Below, in pieces: positions 45,931-56,900 of a stretch of DNA of 64,000 bases (within the stretch, counting starts at the first letter, position 1; each line of letters starts with the position of its first letter). The translations under genes were made by a program, and so were the position numbers. Where the stretch lies: assembly GCA_039621445.1 (NCBI GenBank), contig CP154957.1:24032938-24096937 (forward strand). Direction: 5' to 3'. Below the pieces are notes generated by a model, which was given only the letters and a program-made list of their open reading frames with translations, was not told where the DNA came from and made no database searches. Source of the DNA: Euglena gracilis (Eukaryota; Euglenida; Euglenophyceae; Euglenales).

Positions 45931-46330
45931 AAAAAGAAAAACATCCAGAAAGAGACAGCCATCCCCATTGAGGGGGGGGCACCAAGCGACCGTGGGAAAG
46001 GGGGGGGGGCGGGGCCACGACGGGTCAGCTTCGCCAAGGTGTCGGAGGAGGCCTCATCATCGCCAACTCCGGCTACAAAGGCGCAGTAGGAAGCACCCCC
46101 CGCGCACGCACAAACACACCAGAACAGAACAGCCGGCAAGGAAAGCAGGACCTCACCATCTTCTTGTGCCTCGCCCTCTTGGTCCCTTACTCCCCCTTCC
46201 TCTGTCGTGGAAGTCCGACAACAGGACGGCGCAACAGGCACAAAGGCGCAATAAGAGGCACAAAAAAAAAACGCCGGAACAGAGCAGCCGGAAAGCGAGG
46301 AAAGCAGGGCCATCTCGGAATGCGGAGCCC
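45781..46330 (+). repeat. DIRS-C terminal region with 63-bp inverted repeat
   Basis: Arms 45840-45902 and 46152-46214 are complementary (CACGACAGGGGAAGGGGGAG and its reverse). Between them lies the inverted terminal-repeat sequence (GCCAACTCCGGCTACAAAGG, CACACCAGAACAGAACAGCC). The arrangement parallels that at 37444-37769. Confidence 0.6.
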
Positions 46331-47835
46331 GGCTGGTCGAGCTTCGCCCTCGGGGACTTCGAGTCGTGCGGGGTCGCTTTTGTCGGAAACTTCCCCTTCC
46401 AGGGACCAAAAAAAATAACACTACCCTCACCCCCCCGTCAAAGTTTAGCCCCCCCCAAAGTGACCAAAAGTTTGGCTCACGCGCCAAATTGCGGTTTCGC
46501 GCAGAAGGTCAATTTTGACACATATGGCACAAAGTGGGGTCCCCATACCTGGGGTATGGGGGGAAAGGTGAGGTTTATTTTTTTGCCGGGGGGGGTCCGG
46601 GGGGGGCAGGAGCCCCCCCCGGGCACTCGAACAGTTTCATACGTTGCGCAATTAGCTTGCAAAAGAGGTTCGTGATTAAGGTGAGGTTTATTTTGGGGGT
46701 TATTGGGGAGCATCAAAACTGCTCTTTCACGCGCAGGGCACAGAGTGCACGAGGGACACCCTCACCCCCCCCCCAAGGTGGCCACCCTCTAGGCACCATG
46801 CGACCCCAAAATATGGGGACACTTTGGGGGGGTCAAATTTGAGTCATGGCACAAAGTGGGGCCCCCATACCACCCCCATACCCCATACCCCAGACCCCAG
46901 GCCCCTTACAAGCCGTTTTCCAAGTTCGTTGCCCACAACGCCCGAGAACAACCGTGCGACAATAAATATCGGCTGTCACAAAATATGTGCAGAAAAACTC
47001 CTATGGATATGAATCTTCAACGGTCAATTGTTACTCCGCGGTGGAATCACTCAAGAAAATGCAAAAAAAGGAAACAAAACAACAAACAAACTCAAATTGG
47101 CTCAAGGGAGCAGATGCTGCAGCGGCAAAGACACCAAACGCCGACCAAAAATGAACGTCACCATAGATCCACTTAGTGAACCCCGGAGCATTCCTTGAGG
47201 GTCCAAACCCACCAATTTTTTCAAAAACCCACCCACGCACAACCCCCTTCCCACCCCCCGGGTTGACTCCAAAGATTCACTTAGTGACCCTGGGGGGGAC
47301 TTCTTTCCCCAGCGCAACCCCTCCCCCCCCCAGGGGTGGACCACCCACCCACCCACCCACCCACCCAAAATCCAGCCAAAATCGGCTGAAACCCCTGGGA
47401 AAACTTTCCGGCCAGGCCATTGGCCGGGCCAGAATCTGCCCCATGGCCCCCCCCCCCCCCGGTGCACCATGGCTCATTCCAGCCAGCCAAACTCTGGGTT
47501 TCAGGTTTCAGGTTTCCGATTTCAGGTCAATTTTGAGTGGGTGGGTGGGTCGGCCATACATTCACTTTCCACCCCCCCCCCCCCCCCGGGGAGTGTGAGA
47601 GTGGGTGGGTGGGTTTGGACCGCTAAACCCCCAAGGGGGGGGGGGTCTGGTGGCCCCAACCCACCCACCCATTCTGGAAAACCACCCACCGCTGGAGGTT
47701 GGGAAAAAAAGTTTCACGCCAGTGTCAAGTGAATCTCTGATTGTGACCCAAATCGGAATAGTTTGGGTATTTTTCCGCGCCAGTGCTCGCCATGACTGGC
47801 ATTTGTCCAAAAGAGTCTCGAGAGAATTCACACCC
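46331..47835. other. Spacer downstream of MND1
   Basis: No gene recognised. GGCACAAAGTGGGG...CCCCATACC occurs twice (46523 and 46850). CCCA repeats are at 47340-47370 and G/C homopolymer runs at 46585-46620, 47450 and 47570. TCCACTTAGTGA and TTCACTTAGTGA recur at 47168 and 47275. The MND1 transcript must end in here, but no poly(A) signal is evident. Confidence 0.5.
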
Positions 47836-47926
47836 TCAGTCTAAATAATCAAAATCTGCAGAAATACCAAACTCCTTGTTCAGACGCTCCTCTTCCAGGT
47901 TGAACTTGTTTTTCGGCGACAGGAAC
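47836..47926 (-). CDS. MND1: MND1 exon 7 and stop
   Basis: Residues 181-210: SPKNKFNLEEERLNKEFGIS and ADFDYLD, then TGA at 47838-47836. The DFDYxD end is diagnostic of MND1. Acceptor GAGCAG|G. Confidence 0.93.
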
Positions 47927-50900
47927 CTGCTCAGGGTGTTTCGTATGTGCATTTCATGTGGAGAGTGGGGACACAAACAAAAAAATTCCGGAAGTGCTGA
48001 CCAGAATTTGGGGGGAGGTGGAGAACCTCACAAATCCAGAGGACGTTTTAACGGGGGCTTTCTTTGTCCTCTGCTGGAACTCTCCTTCCTGGGGGGTTTG
48101 TTTTGTGTTCCCCCCCCAGACCTACCCCCAATTTCTTTTTCGGGGTTTGCTGAAAGATTGCATTCTTCTTGTCCCTGCCTCCCATCAGAATTTGCCACAT
48201 TTTGAGTTTCGGAAAAATGTTGGATTATTTTTAACCATTGTCAAGGGGGTGGGCGGTTTATTTTGGGATTGGGCACTTTCAGGGGCCTTGTTGTGGAGGG
48301 GAATTTAACGTGTGTGGACATTTAGAAACGAATCATTTTGTGTTGACGTATGACGGGGTAAACGAAGGATTTCAAAAAGGGAACTCAATATGCACTGAAA
48401 ATGATTCTTAGCGCATTTTTTTTCCATCAGGCCCTCCTTGGAGTGTACGCATTTTCCTCCAGAAAACATAGTTTTCCCTCTTTCACTGGACACACCTAGC
48501 AAATTTTTTAAAGAAAAAAATCAAAAAAAAATTGAAAAATCAATAAAATGATGCTCCAAAAGTGAACATGTCTCAAACTTGGGGTTGCATTGTCCAATTG
48601 TGTGCACTTAAATTTTTGCACAATGCACAGTTGTCGGGAAAGCGTGTTTTATTTTTGTATGCCCCACCCTCTCAATGTTTGATTATTGATCTTTTCCATC
48701 AAAATTGCATATTCCAGGTCAAAAAAATTCAACGAAAAAAATATTTTGACTGGCATATCCCCTTTGGATTGAGGACAGGCAATGGTGCAGGGGCCTTGGC
48801 ACGTGGCTCTTGATGGAAAACACCGCGTCCGTCCAACGGTTGGCGGCGTCTTTTGCCAGCTGAGCCGATTCCTAAACGCCAGAAGACAGTGCCACGCAGA
48901 AATCCGCCAACACAGCTCCGATTCCAAACAAATCTTCTGTTGCCATTATCCAACACTTGACGCTCCTGTCGAAAATGCGCCAAAAAAAAACAGGAATTTC
49001 TCCCTATTAACAACAAAAATGCTATGTTGAAAATATAGTTCGGTTAAATTTCGGAAAATAAATTTTGGTAAAATCCAGCATTCAACAGTTTTCTCTTTTT
49101 CCATGTTTGGAACAGTTTGCACATGCTTTCAATGAGGAAACTGAACAAATTCAGGCAACTTAGCCTGAAAACAACAATCAAGAGTCAATATTTGCCAGCA
49201 TTTTTTTATGCATTTTTCACAGTAATTTGGTGCTTCGTGGAAGTGGGTGTGGGAAACAAACACCGGTTGAGAATTAAAATAAAAAGAACTACAGTAAAAT
49301 ATGGGCATTTTACCAAAATTTTTGCCTGCCGTAATTCTTGGCCAACTGTCTGGCATAAAAATATGCCACACAGCCACTCTGACAAACAAAATATATGCCA
49401 AAGCCGCATATTTTTTGGCAGTTGGTGAAAATTTTATCCGTCGTAGAGTAGTGAGACCCTCTGCCGATTTTTTTTTAAAAAAGTCCACCCGCCCCCCAAG
49501 GCACTTCGAGGTTTGTTTAACTTTGTTATTTTTTTTGTCTGCCGTATTGGGTTGTCCCCCCATGTATGTTTGTAGCCATGTTAGAGCCACAAAATAAGGA
49601 TTTGGAGGGTATCACCTGAAAAAGCCACCTTTTTTGGTCCTTTGGCACAGGGGGGGGGGGACCACGTGAAGCCCAAAAAATCAATCCATCACTCCAGTAC
49701 TCCATCACTCGGTCATTGGGGGGTCAGTATGCGTTAACTATTGGTTTGCCCGAACAAACCAGGGTCCTGTCCTCCCACCGTGAACCAACTGCACCAACCT
49801 GAGTTTGCAACTTTCAGTGTTCTTTTTTTTCCTGCCCTCAATTTTCTTCTAAAAGAGTAAATGCTGCCAAATGACAACTGCCTGCCAGGAAGGCAAAGGT
49901 GAAAAGCTTGCAAGACAAACAAGCTTCCAAAAAAAGAATACCCCTAGCTGTTAAAAAGATTCAAACTAACGTTGAAGAGGTGATTCTGTATCAACCTTTT
50001 TCATGGAACCTGAAACTGGATTTCAAGCAATTTGAATCCCATACCTTCGGATGATGGCTTGTTTGCAACCACCCGTCTCAAAAGTCGACAGCAACAGGTG
50101 GGAGGGATTGAAAGTCCCACTTGAAGTGCACCATGCTGCGGCACGCACCTCCAATTTGGCCAGGAACTCTGGGTCGTTCTCTGCGTACTTCTGCATCTCC
50201 AATGACAGGGTCCGGTGCCGCGCCGTCACCTCCTCCCACTCCGCCAGGGCCTTCTGCCGGGAAAGGCTCCTGGTGACGAGCCGACGACCCCTTCCCATTG
50301 ACAGGCCTCAGAGACACAGAAATGGGACGAACGCATCCGTGGTTGCCAGCGAGCCTTGACTCTCGGGCGAGTCGACTTTCCCCTTCTTGGCCAGCTGGAC
50401 CGCGTTGTCCGATTCAGGTTTCGATTTGTTTTGTTTGATCGTTCCCATATGTATCAAACCCATCACATCCTGCGATACATGACAGGATGTCACGTGACGT
50501 TGCATAAAATCACAATAGCTGCTCCTGCTCCCCTGGAAATGGTTAAGCCCGAGGAACTGACAGCGTCGGCACAAGGCATTTCAGCGGATTTCCTTCCTGG
50601 CAGGTTGGCCGCTACCAAGGAGCACTGACAGGTACCCCCCCCCCCGGGAAACTGCACTTGACAAGTTGGCGGGGACCCTGACAACTTCCTATCATGACAG
50701 GTTGGCTGGCAGCAAGGACCAGGCTGGCCAGTACCTGGGACCCTCTGACAACCTCCTGATAAGTTGGCCGGTAACGGGGACCCTGGCAGTTTCCCGGGCG
50801 GGACCCTGACAGCTTCTCGGGCATGACAGTCCCGGCGGGGGGGGGGGGGGCAGGTAGGACAATAGCAAGGGCCGGATGCAGAGAAATGTCAGGGCTCCCA

Positions 50901-53900
50901 GTGACGGCCGACCTGTCAAAAAAAAGGAAAACTCACAAAAGTGCACCGCATTGCACAATACACCCTCACACTGCGTGGCATTGAGCTGATGGATACCATG
51001 GATGAGAAGGCACCCCCCTGCAGATTCAGACACGCATGGTTCAGGGAGAGTTGGCCCAGATTAGACCTTCCACACTTCCTGCAAAACAAATCCTGGTGCA
51101 AATCAGCCCTTTTGCGCTTCAGCTCCTCCGCCCGCTTCTGCAGCTGATCCGTCTTGGCCTGTAGGGACCGTCCTTGGGCCGAGGGGAAGCACCAGAAGAA
51201 GACGTTGCTCCCTGCAGAAAGTAATTGGAATATTGCAGTGGTCCGCGCGTACGCCCGTCCGTCCGTCCGCGCGCGTGTGTGTACACGTGTGCATGTGCGC
51301 GGCAGGCTTCTGTTTAAGGCCCCGGGGGGGGGGTCCTGCGCCCCTGCGCCGGACCCCCAGGGCGGTCTTCCAAGATTAAATTGAGCCTGGCATGCATATG
51401 CGCTTTGACCAGCGCGCGTGTGCTTTGTGCGTGCAGCATCTCGTTGGCATCATCTCTTGCGCATTTGTTCCTTGATCTTAGGCGGCCTAACTCGCACTTA
51501 GCTTTGAAAATGACTGTAAATTTGCGCCGACGCGCAAATCCCAAAAAAAAGTTTGGTTTTCGAACACCATGGCCTGAGACTCAAGACAGTCTGAAAATAG
51601 TGTCTCCCTGCACCCAAGGGCCTGGGGACAAAAGCAACGACTAGGAACTCCACGGTCCACTGGCACAGCGCTCCCGGGTCCCAGTGTGCATGAACACAAA
51701 GCGGCGGGTGATGAAACGAGGGTACTCCATTACTCATTTGCGCTTTGGCGCAAATTTTTGAAATTACAAAAAATAAAACCATTTGCGCTTTGGTGCAATT
51801 TTTTTACTGTTTGTGATTCAACATTGTGGGTGACCATTGCCGCACTTGCACAATGATAACACCTTTTGTGTCAACATGTGCTTCCATTTGCGCCAAAGCG
51901 CAAGGGGTAGGCTCATGAAGAATGAAAAATTAAGAGTTATATTGCGCCAAAGCGCAAGTAGAAATATATTTTTTAAAATTGCAAAAGCAACATGGCTTGC
52001 GCCGAAGCGCAAATATAACTGTTTAAAACTTATCTCACAACGCAGGGAGAGAACGGCCCTGGTAGAGTGTGAACACCAGAGGAGATAGAGCACAAAAATG
52101 TAGTACAGGTGGACGGAAGCCTACTCTCAGTCACGTTGACTTAAAATTGGTCAAGATTGCGCGTCGGCGCAAGAGCCACGTTGCTTTTACAATTTTAAAA
52201 GTGTATTTCTACTTGCGCTTTGGCGCAATATAACTCTTAATTTTCCATTCTTCATGAGCCTGCCCATTGCGCTATGGCGCAACAGTTATCAATTTGAATT
52301 TCTCATTTTTATCACTGCGGGTGGAGAGAGCAGTCCTGGAAGCATCTCATCACCAGAGCAGACAGAGCTAAGGTGGAGGGAAGCCTTGCCTGGGACAGGA
52401 AGCCAACCCCCTGGTCAGGGTTCGATATAAGGAGAGGAGGGGGGGGTGGTCCGGACCCCCCCCCCCCCTGCGGGCCAGGAGGGGGGGGTGGGGGGGACAC
52501 CCCCCCCCCACCTAAACAGTGGCGCGGCGGTCAGGGTGACCGAAATTTTTGACCCCCCAAATCGACCAAAAGTGCCATTTTGGGCACTTTTTGGGCAAAA
52601 ATTGGCCAAAAATGCAAAAAAATTTTCGGCGCAAAGCGCCGGAGGAAAAAAATTGACCCTTTTGGGGGGTGGGGCCCGGGTGCCCCCCCCCCCCCTCAGG
52701 GTCGGTCCGGACCCCCCTTGCAGGTGGGGTTTTGGGTTTGGGTTTGCTTTGCCCTGCTGACGCGCAGTGCCCACGGTCAGCAGACCCAGCGTGAGCGCCA
52801 GGCCAGCTTCCGTGGGGCACACCCAGGGCCCGGGCACACTTGAACACCTGAGCAGGAAACTGTGACATCCAGCAGCCCAGCAGCCCAGCCCAGCAGCCCA
52901 GAAGGCTTCAGGAGAGGAGTGCAAGCATGCCCATGAAGGACTTGTTGGACAGCCCCAGAAGAAGATCGGTCGGATGAACACCACAGACTTGATGGACAGC
53001 CCCAGAAGAAGTTCGGTCGGATGAACACCACAGCCTTGTTGAACAGCGCCAGAAGAAGTTCGGTCGGATGAACACCACAGACTTGTTGGACAGCCCCAGA
53101 AGAGGTTCGGTCGGATGAACACCACAGACTTGTTGGACAGCCCCAGAAGAAGTTCGGTCGGATGAACACCACAGACTTGTGGGACAGCGCCAGAAGAAGT
53201 TCGGTCGGATGAACACCACAGCCTTGTTGGACAGCGCCAGAAGAAGTTCGGTCGGATGAACACCACAGACTTGTTGGACAGCGCCAGAAGAAGTTCGGTC
53301 GGATGAACACCACAGACTTGTTGGACAGCCCCAGAAGAAGTTCGGTCGGATGAACACCACAGACTTGTTGGACAGCGCCAGAAGAAGTTCGGTCGGATGA
53401 ACACCACAGACTTGTTGGACAGCCCCAGAAGAAGTTCGGTCGGATGAACACCACAGACTTGTTGGACAGCCCCAGAAGAAGTTCGGTCGGATGAACACCA
53501 CAGACTTGTTGGACAGCCCCAGAAGAAGTTCGGTCGGATGAACACCACAGACTTGTTGGACAGCCCCAGAAGAAGTTCGGTCGGATGAACACCACAGACT
53601 TGTTGGACAGCCCCAGAAGAAGTTCGGTCGGATGAACACCACAGAGTTGTTGGACAGCCCCAGAAGAAGTTTCGGTCGGATGAACACCACAGACTTGTTG
53701 AACAGCCCCAGAAGAAGTTCGGTCGGATGAACACCACAGACTTGTTGGACAGCCCCAGAAGAAGTTCGGTCGGATGAACACCACAGACTTGTTGGACAGC
53801 CCCAGAAGAAGTTCGGTCGGATGAACACCACAGACTTGTTGGACAGCCCCAGAAGAAGTTCGGTCGGATGAACACCACAGACTTGTTGGACAGCCCCAGA

Positions 53901-56900
53901 AGAAGTTCGGTCGGATGAACACCACAGACTTGTTGAACAGCCCCAGAAGAGGTTCGGTCGGATGAACACCACAGACTTGTTGGACAGCCCCAGAAGAAGT
54001 TCGGTCGGATGAACACCACAGACTTGTTGGACAGCCCCAGAAGAAGTTCGGTCGGATGAACACCACAGACTTGTTGGACAGCCCCAGAAGAGGTTCGGTC
54101 GGATGAACACCACAGACTTGTTGGACAGCCCCAGAAGAGGTTCGGTCGGATGAACACCACAGACTTGTTGGACAGCCCCAGAAGAAGTTCGGTCGGATGA
54201 ACACCACAGACTTGTTGGACAGCCCCAGAAGAGGTTCGGTCGGATGAACACCACAGACTTGTTGAACAGCCCCAGAAGAAGTTCGGTCGGATGAACACCA
54301 CAGACTTGTTGAACAGCCCCAGAAGAAGTTCGGTCGGATGAACACCACAGACTTGTTGGACAGCCCCAGAAGAGGTTCGGTCGGATGAACACCACAGACT
54401 TGTTGGACAGCCCCAGAAGAGGTTCGGTCGGATGAACACCACAGACTTGTTGGACAGCCCCAGAAGAGGTTCGGTCGGATGAACACCACAGACTCGTTGG
54501 ACAGCCCCAGAAGAAGTTCGGTCGGATGAACACCACAGACTTGTTGAACAGCGCCAGAAGAGGTTCGGTCGGATGAACACCACAGACTTGTTGGACAGCC
54601 CCAGAAGAAGTTCGGTCGGATGAACACCACAGACTTGTTGAACAGCCCCAGAAGAAGTTCGGTCGGATGAACACCACAGACTTGTTGGACAGCGCCAGAA
54701 GAAGTTCGGTCGGATGAACACCACAGACTTGTTGAAAAGCCCCAGAAGAGGTTCGGTCGGATGAACACCACAGACTTGTTGGACAGCGCCAGAAGAGGTT
54801 CGGTCGGATGAACACCACAGCCTTGTTGGACAGCCCCAGAAGAAGTTCGGTCGGATGAACACCACAGCCTTGTTGAACAGCCCCAGAAGAAGTTCGGTCG
54901 GATGAACACCACAGACTTGTTGGACAGCCCCAGAAGAGGTTCGGTCGGATGAACACCACAGACTTGTTGAACAGCCCCAGAAGAAGTTCGGTCGGATGAA
55001 CACCACAGACTTGTTGGACAGCCCCAGAAGAGGTTCGGTCGGATGAACACCACAGACTTGTTGGACAGCCCCAGAAGAGGTTCGGTCGGATGAACACCAC
55101 AGACTTGTTGGACAGCCCCAGAAGAGGTTCGGTCGGATGAACACCACAGACTCGTTGGACAGCCCCAGAAGAAGTTCGGTCGGATGAACACCACAGACTT
55201 GTTGAACAGCGCCAGAAGAGGTTCGGTCGGATGAACACCACAGACTTGTTGGACAGCCCCAGAAGAAGTTCGGTCGGATGAACACCACAGACTTGTTGAA
55301 CAGCCCCAGAAGAAGTTCGGTCGGATGAACACCACAGACTTGTTGAACAGCGCCAGAAGAGGTTCGGTCGGATGAACACCACAGACTTGTTGGACAGCCC
55401 CGAACACCACAGACTTGTTGGACAGCCCCAGAAGAAGTTCGGTCTGATGAACACCACAGACTTGTTGGACAGCCCCAGAAGAGGTTCGGTCGGATGAACA
55501 CCACAGACTTGTTGAACAGCCCCAGAAGAAGTTCGGTCGGATGAACACCACAGACTTATTGGACAGCGCCAGAAGAATTTCGGTCGGATGAACACCACAG
55601 ACTTGTTGGACAGCCCCAGAAGAGGTTCGGTCGGATGAACACCACAGACTTGTTGGACAGCCCCAGAAGAGGTTCGGTCGGATGAACACCACAGACTCGT
55701 TGGACAGCCCCAGAAGAAGTTCGGTCGGATGAACACCACAGACTTGTTGAACAGCGCCAGAAGAGGTTCGGTCGGATGAACACCACAGACTTGTGGAACA
55801 GCCCCAGAAGAAGTTCGGTCGGATGAACACCACAGACTTGTTGAACAGCCCCAGAAGAAGTTCGGTCGGATGAACACCACAGACTTGTTGGACAGCGCCA
55901 GAAGAAGTTCGGTCGGATGAACACCACAGACTTGTTGAAAAGCCCCAGAAGAGGTTCGGTCGGATGAACACCACAGACTTGTTGGACAGCGCCAGAAGAG
56001 GTTCGGTCGGATGAACACCACAGCCTTGTTGGACAGCCCCAGAAGAAGTTCGGTCGGATGAACACCACAGCCTTGTTGAACAGCCCCAGAAGAAGTTCGG
56101 TCGGATGAACACCACAGACTTGTTGGACAGCCCCAGAAGAGGTTCGGTCGGATGAACACCACAGACTTGTTGGACAGCGCCAGAAGAAGTTCGGTCGGAT
56201 GAACACCACAGACTTGTTGGACAGCGCCAGAAGAGGTTCGGTCGGATGAACACCACAGACTTGTTGGACAGCCCCAGAAGAGGTTCGGTCGGATGAACAC
56301 CACAGCCTTGTTGAACAGCCCCAGAAGAAGTTCAGTGGGATGAACACCACAGACTTGTTGGACAGTCCCAGAAGAAGTTCAGTCGGATGAACACCACAGA
56401 CTTGTTGGACAGCCCCAGAAGAAGTTCGGTCGGAGGAACACCACAGACTTGTTGAACAGCGCCAGAAGAGGTTCGGTCGGATGAACACCACAGACTTGTT
56501 GGACAGCGCCAGAAGAAGTTCGGTCGGATGAACACCACAGACTTGTTGGACAGCGCCAGAAGAAGTTCGGTCGGATGAACACCACAGACTTGTTGAACAG
56601 CGCCAGAAGAAGTTCGGTCGGATGAACACCACAGACTTGTTGGACAGCCCCAGAAGAAGTTCGGTCGGATGAACACCACAGACTTATTGGACAGCGCCAG
56701 AAGAATTTCGGTCGGATGAACACCACAGACTTGTTGAACAGCGCCAGAAGAAGTTCGGTCGGATGAACACCACAGACTTGTTGAACAGCGCCAGAAGAAG
56801 TTCGGTCGGATGAACACCACAGACTTGTTGGACAGCCCCAGAAGAAGTTCGGTCGGATGAACACCACAGACTTGTTGGACAGCCCCAGAAGAAGTTCGGT

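Larger units (their letters stand above)
43103..46330 (+). mobile_element. DIRS-C: partial DIRS-like element with recombinase and terminal repeat
   Basis: Starts in a diverged RNase H (HVLHMNKRRTDVETLKALAK, PHVDIQVAVSYLTNCGGK, 43160-43330), passes through duplicated post-RNase H sequence and a recombinase, and ends in terminal-repeat sequence up to about 46330. ORF1 and RT are absent. Its RNase H differs from that of DIRS-B, so the two are separate insertions. Confidence 0.65.

Noticed and set aside
38745-46330. Treating DIRS-B and DIRS-C as one complete element
   Set aside because: RNase H sequence occurs in both and is strongly diverged, and a dispersed repeat arm lies between.
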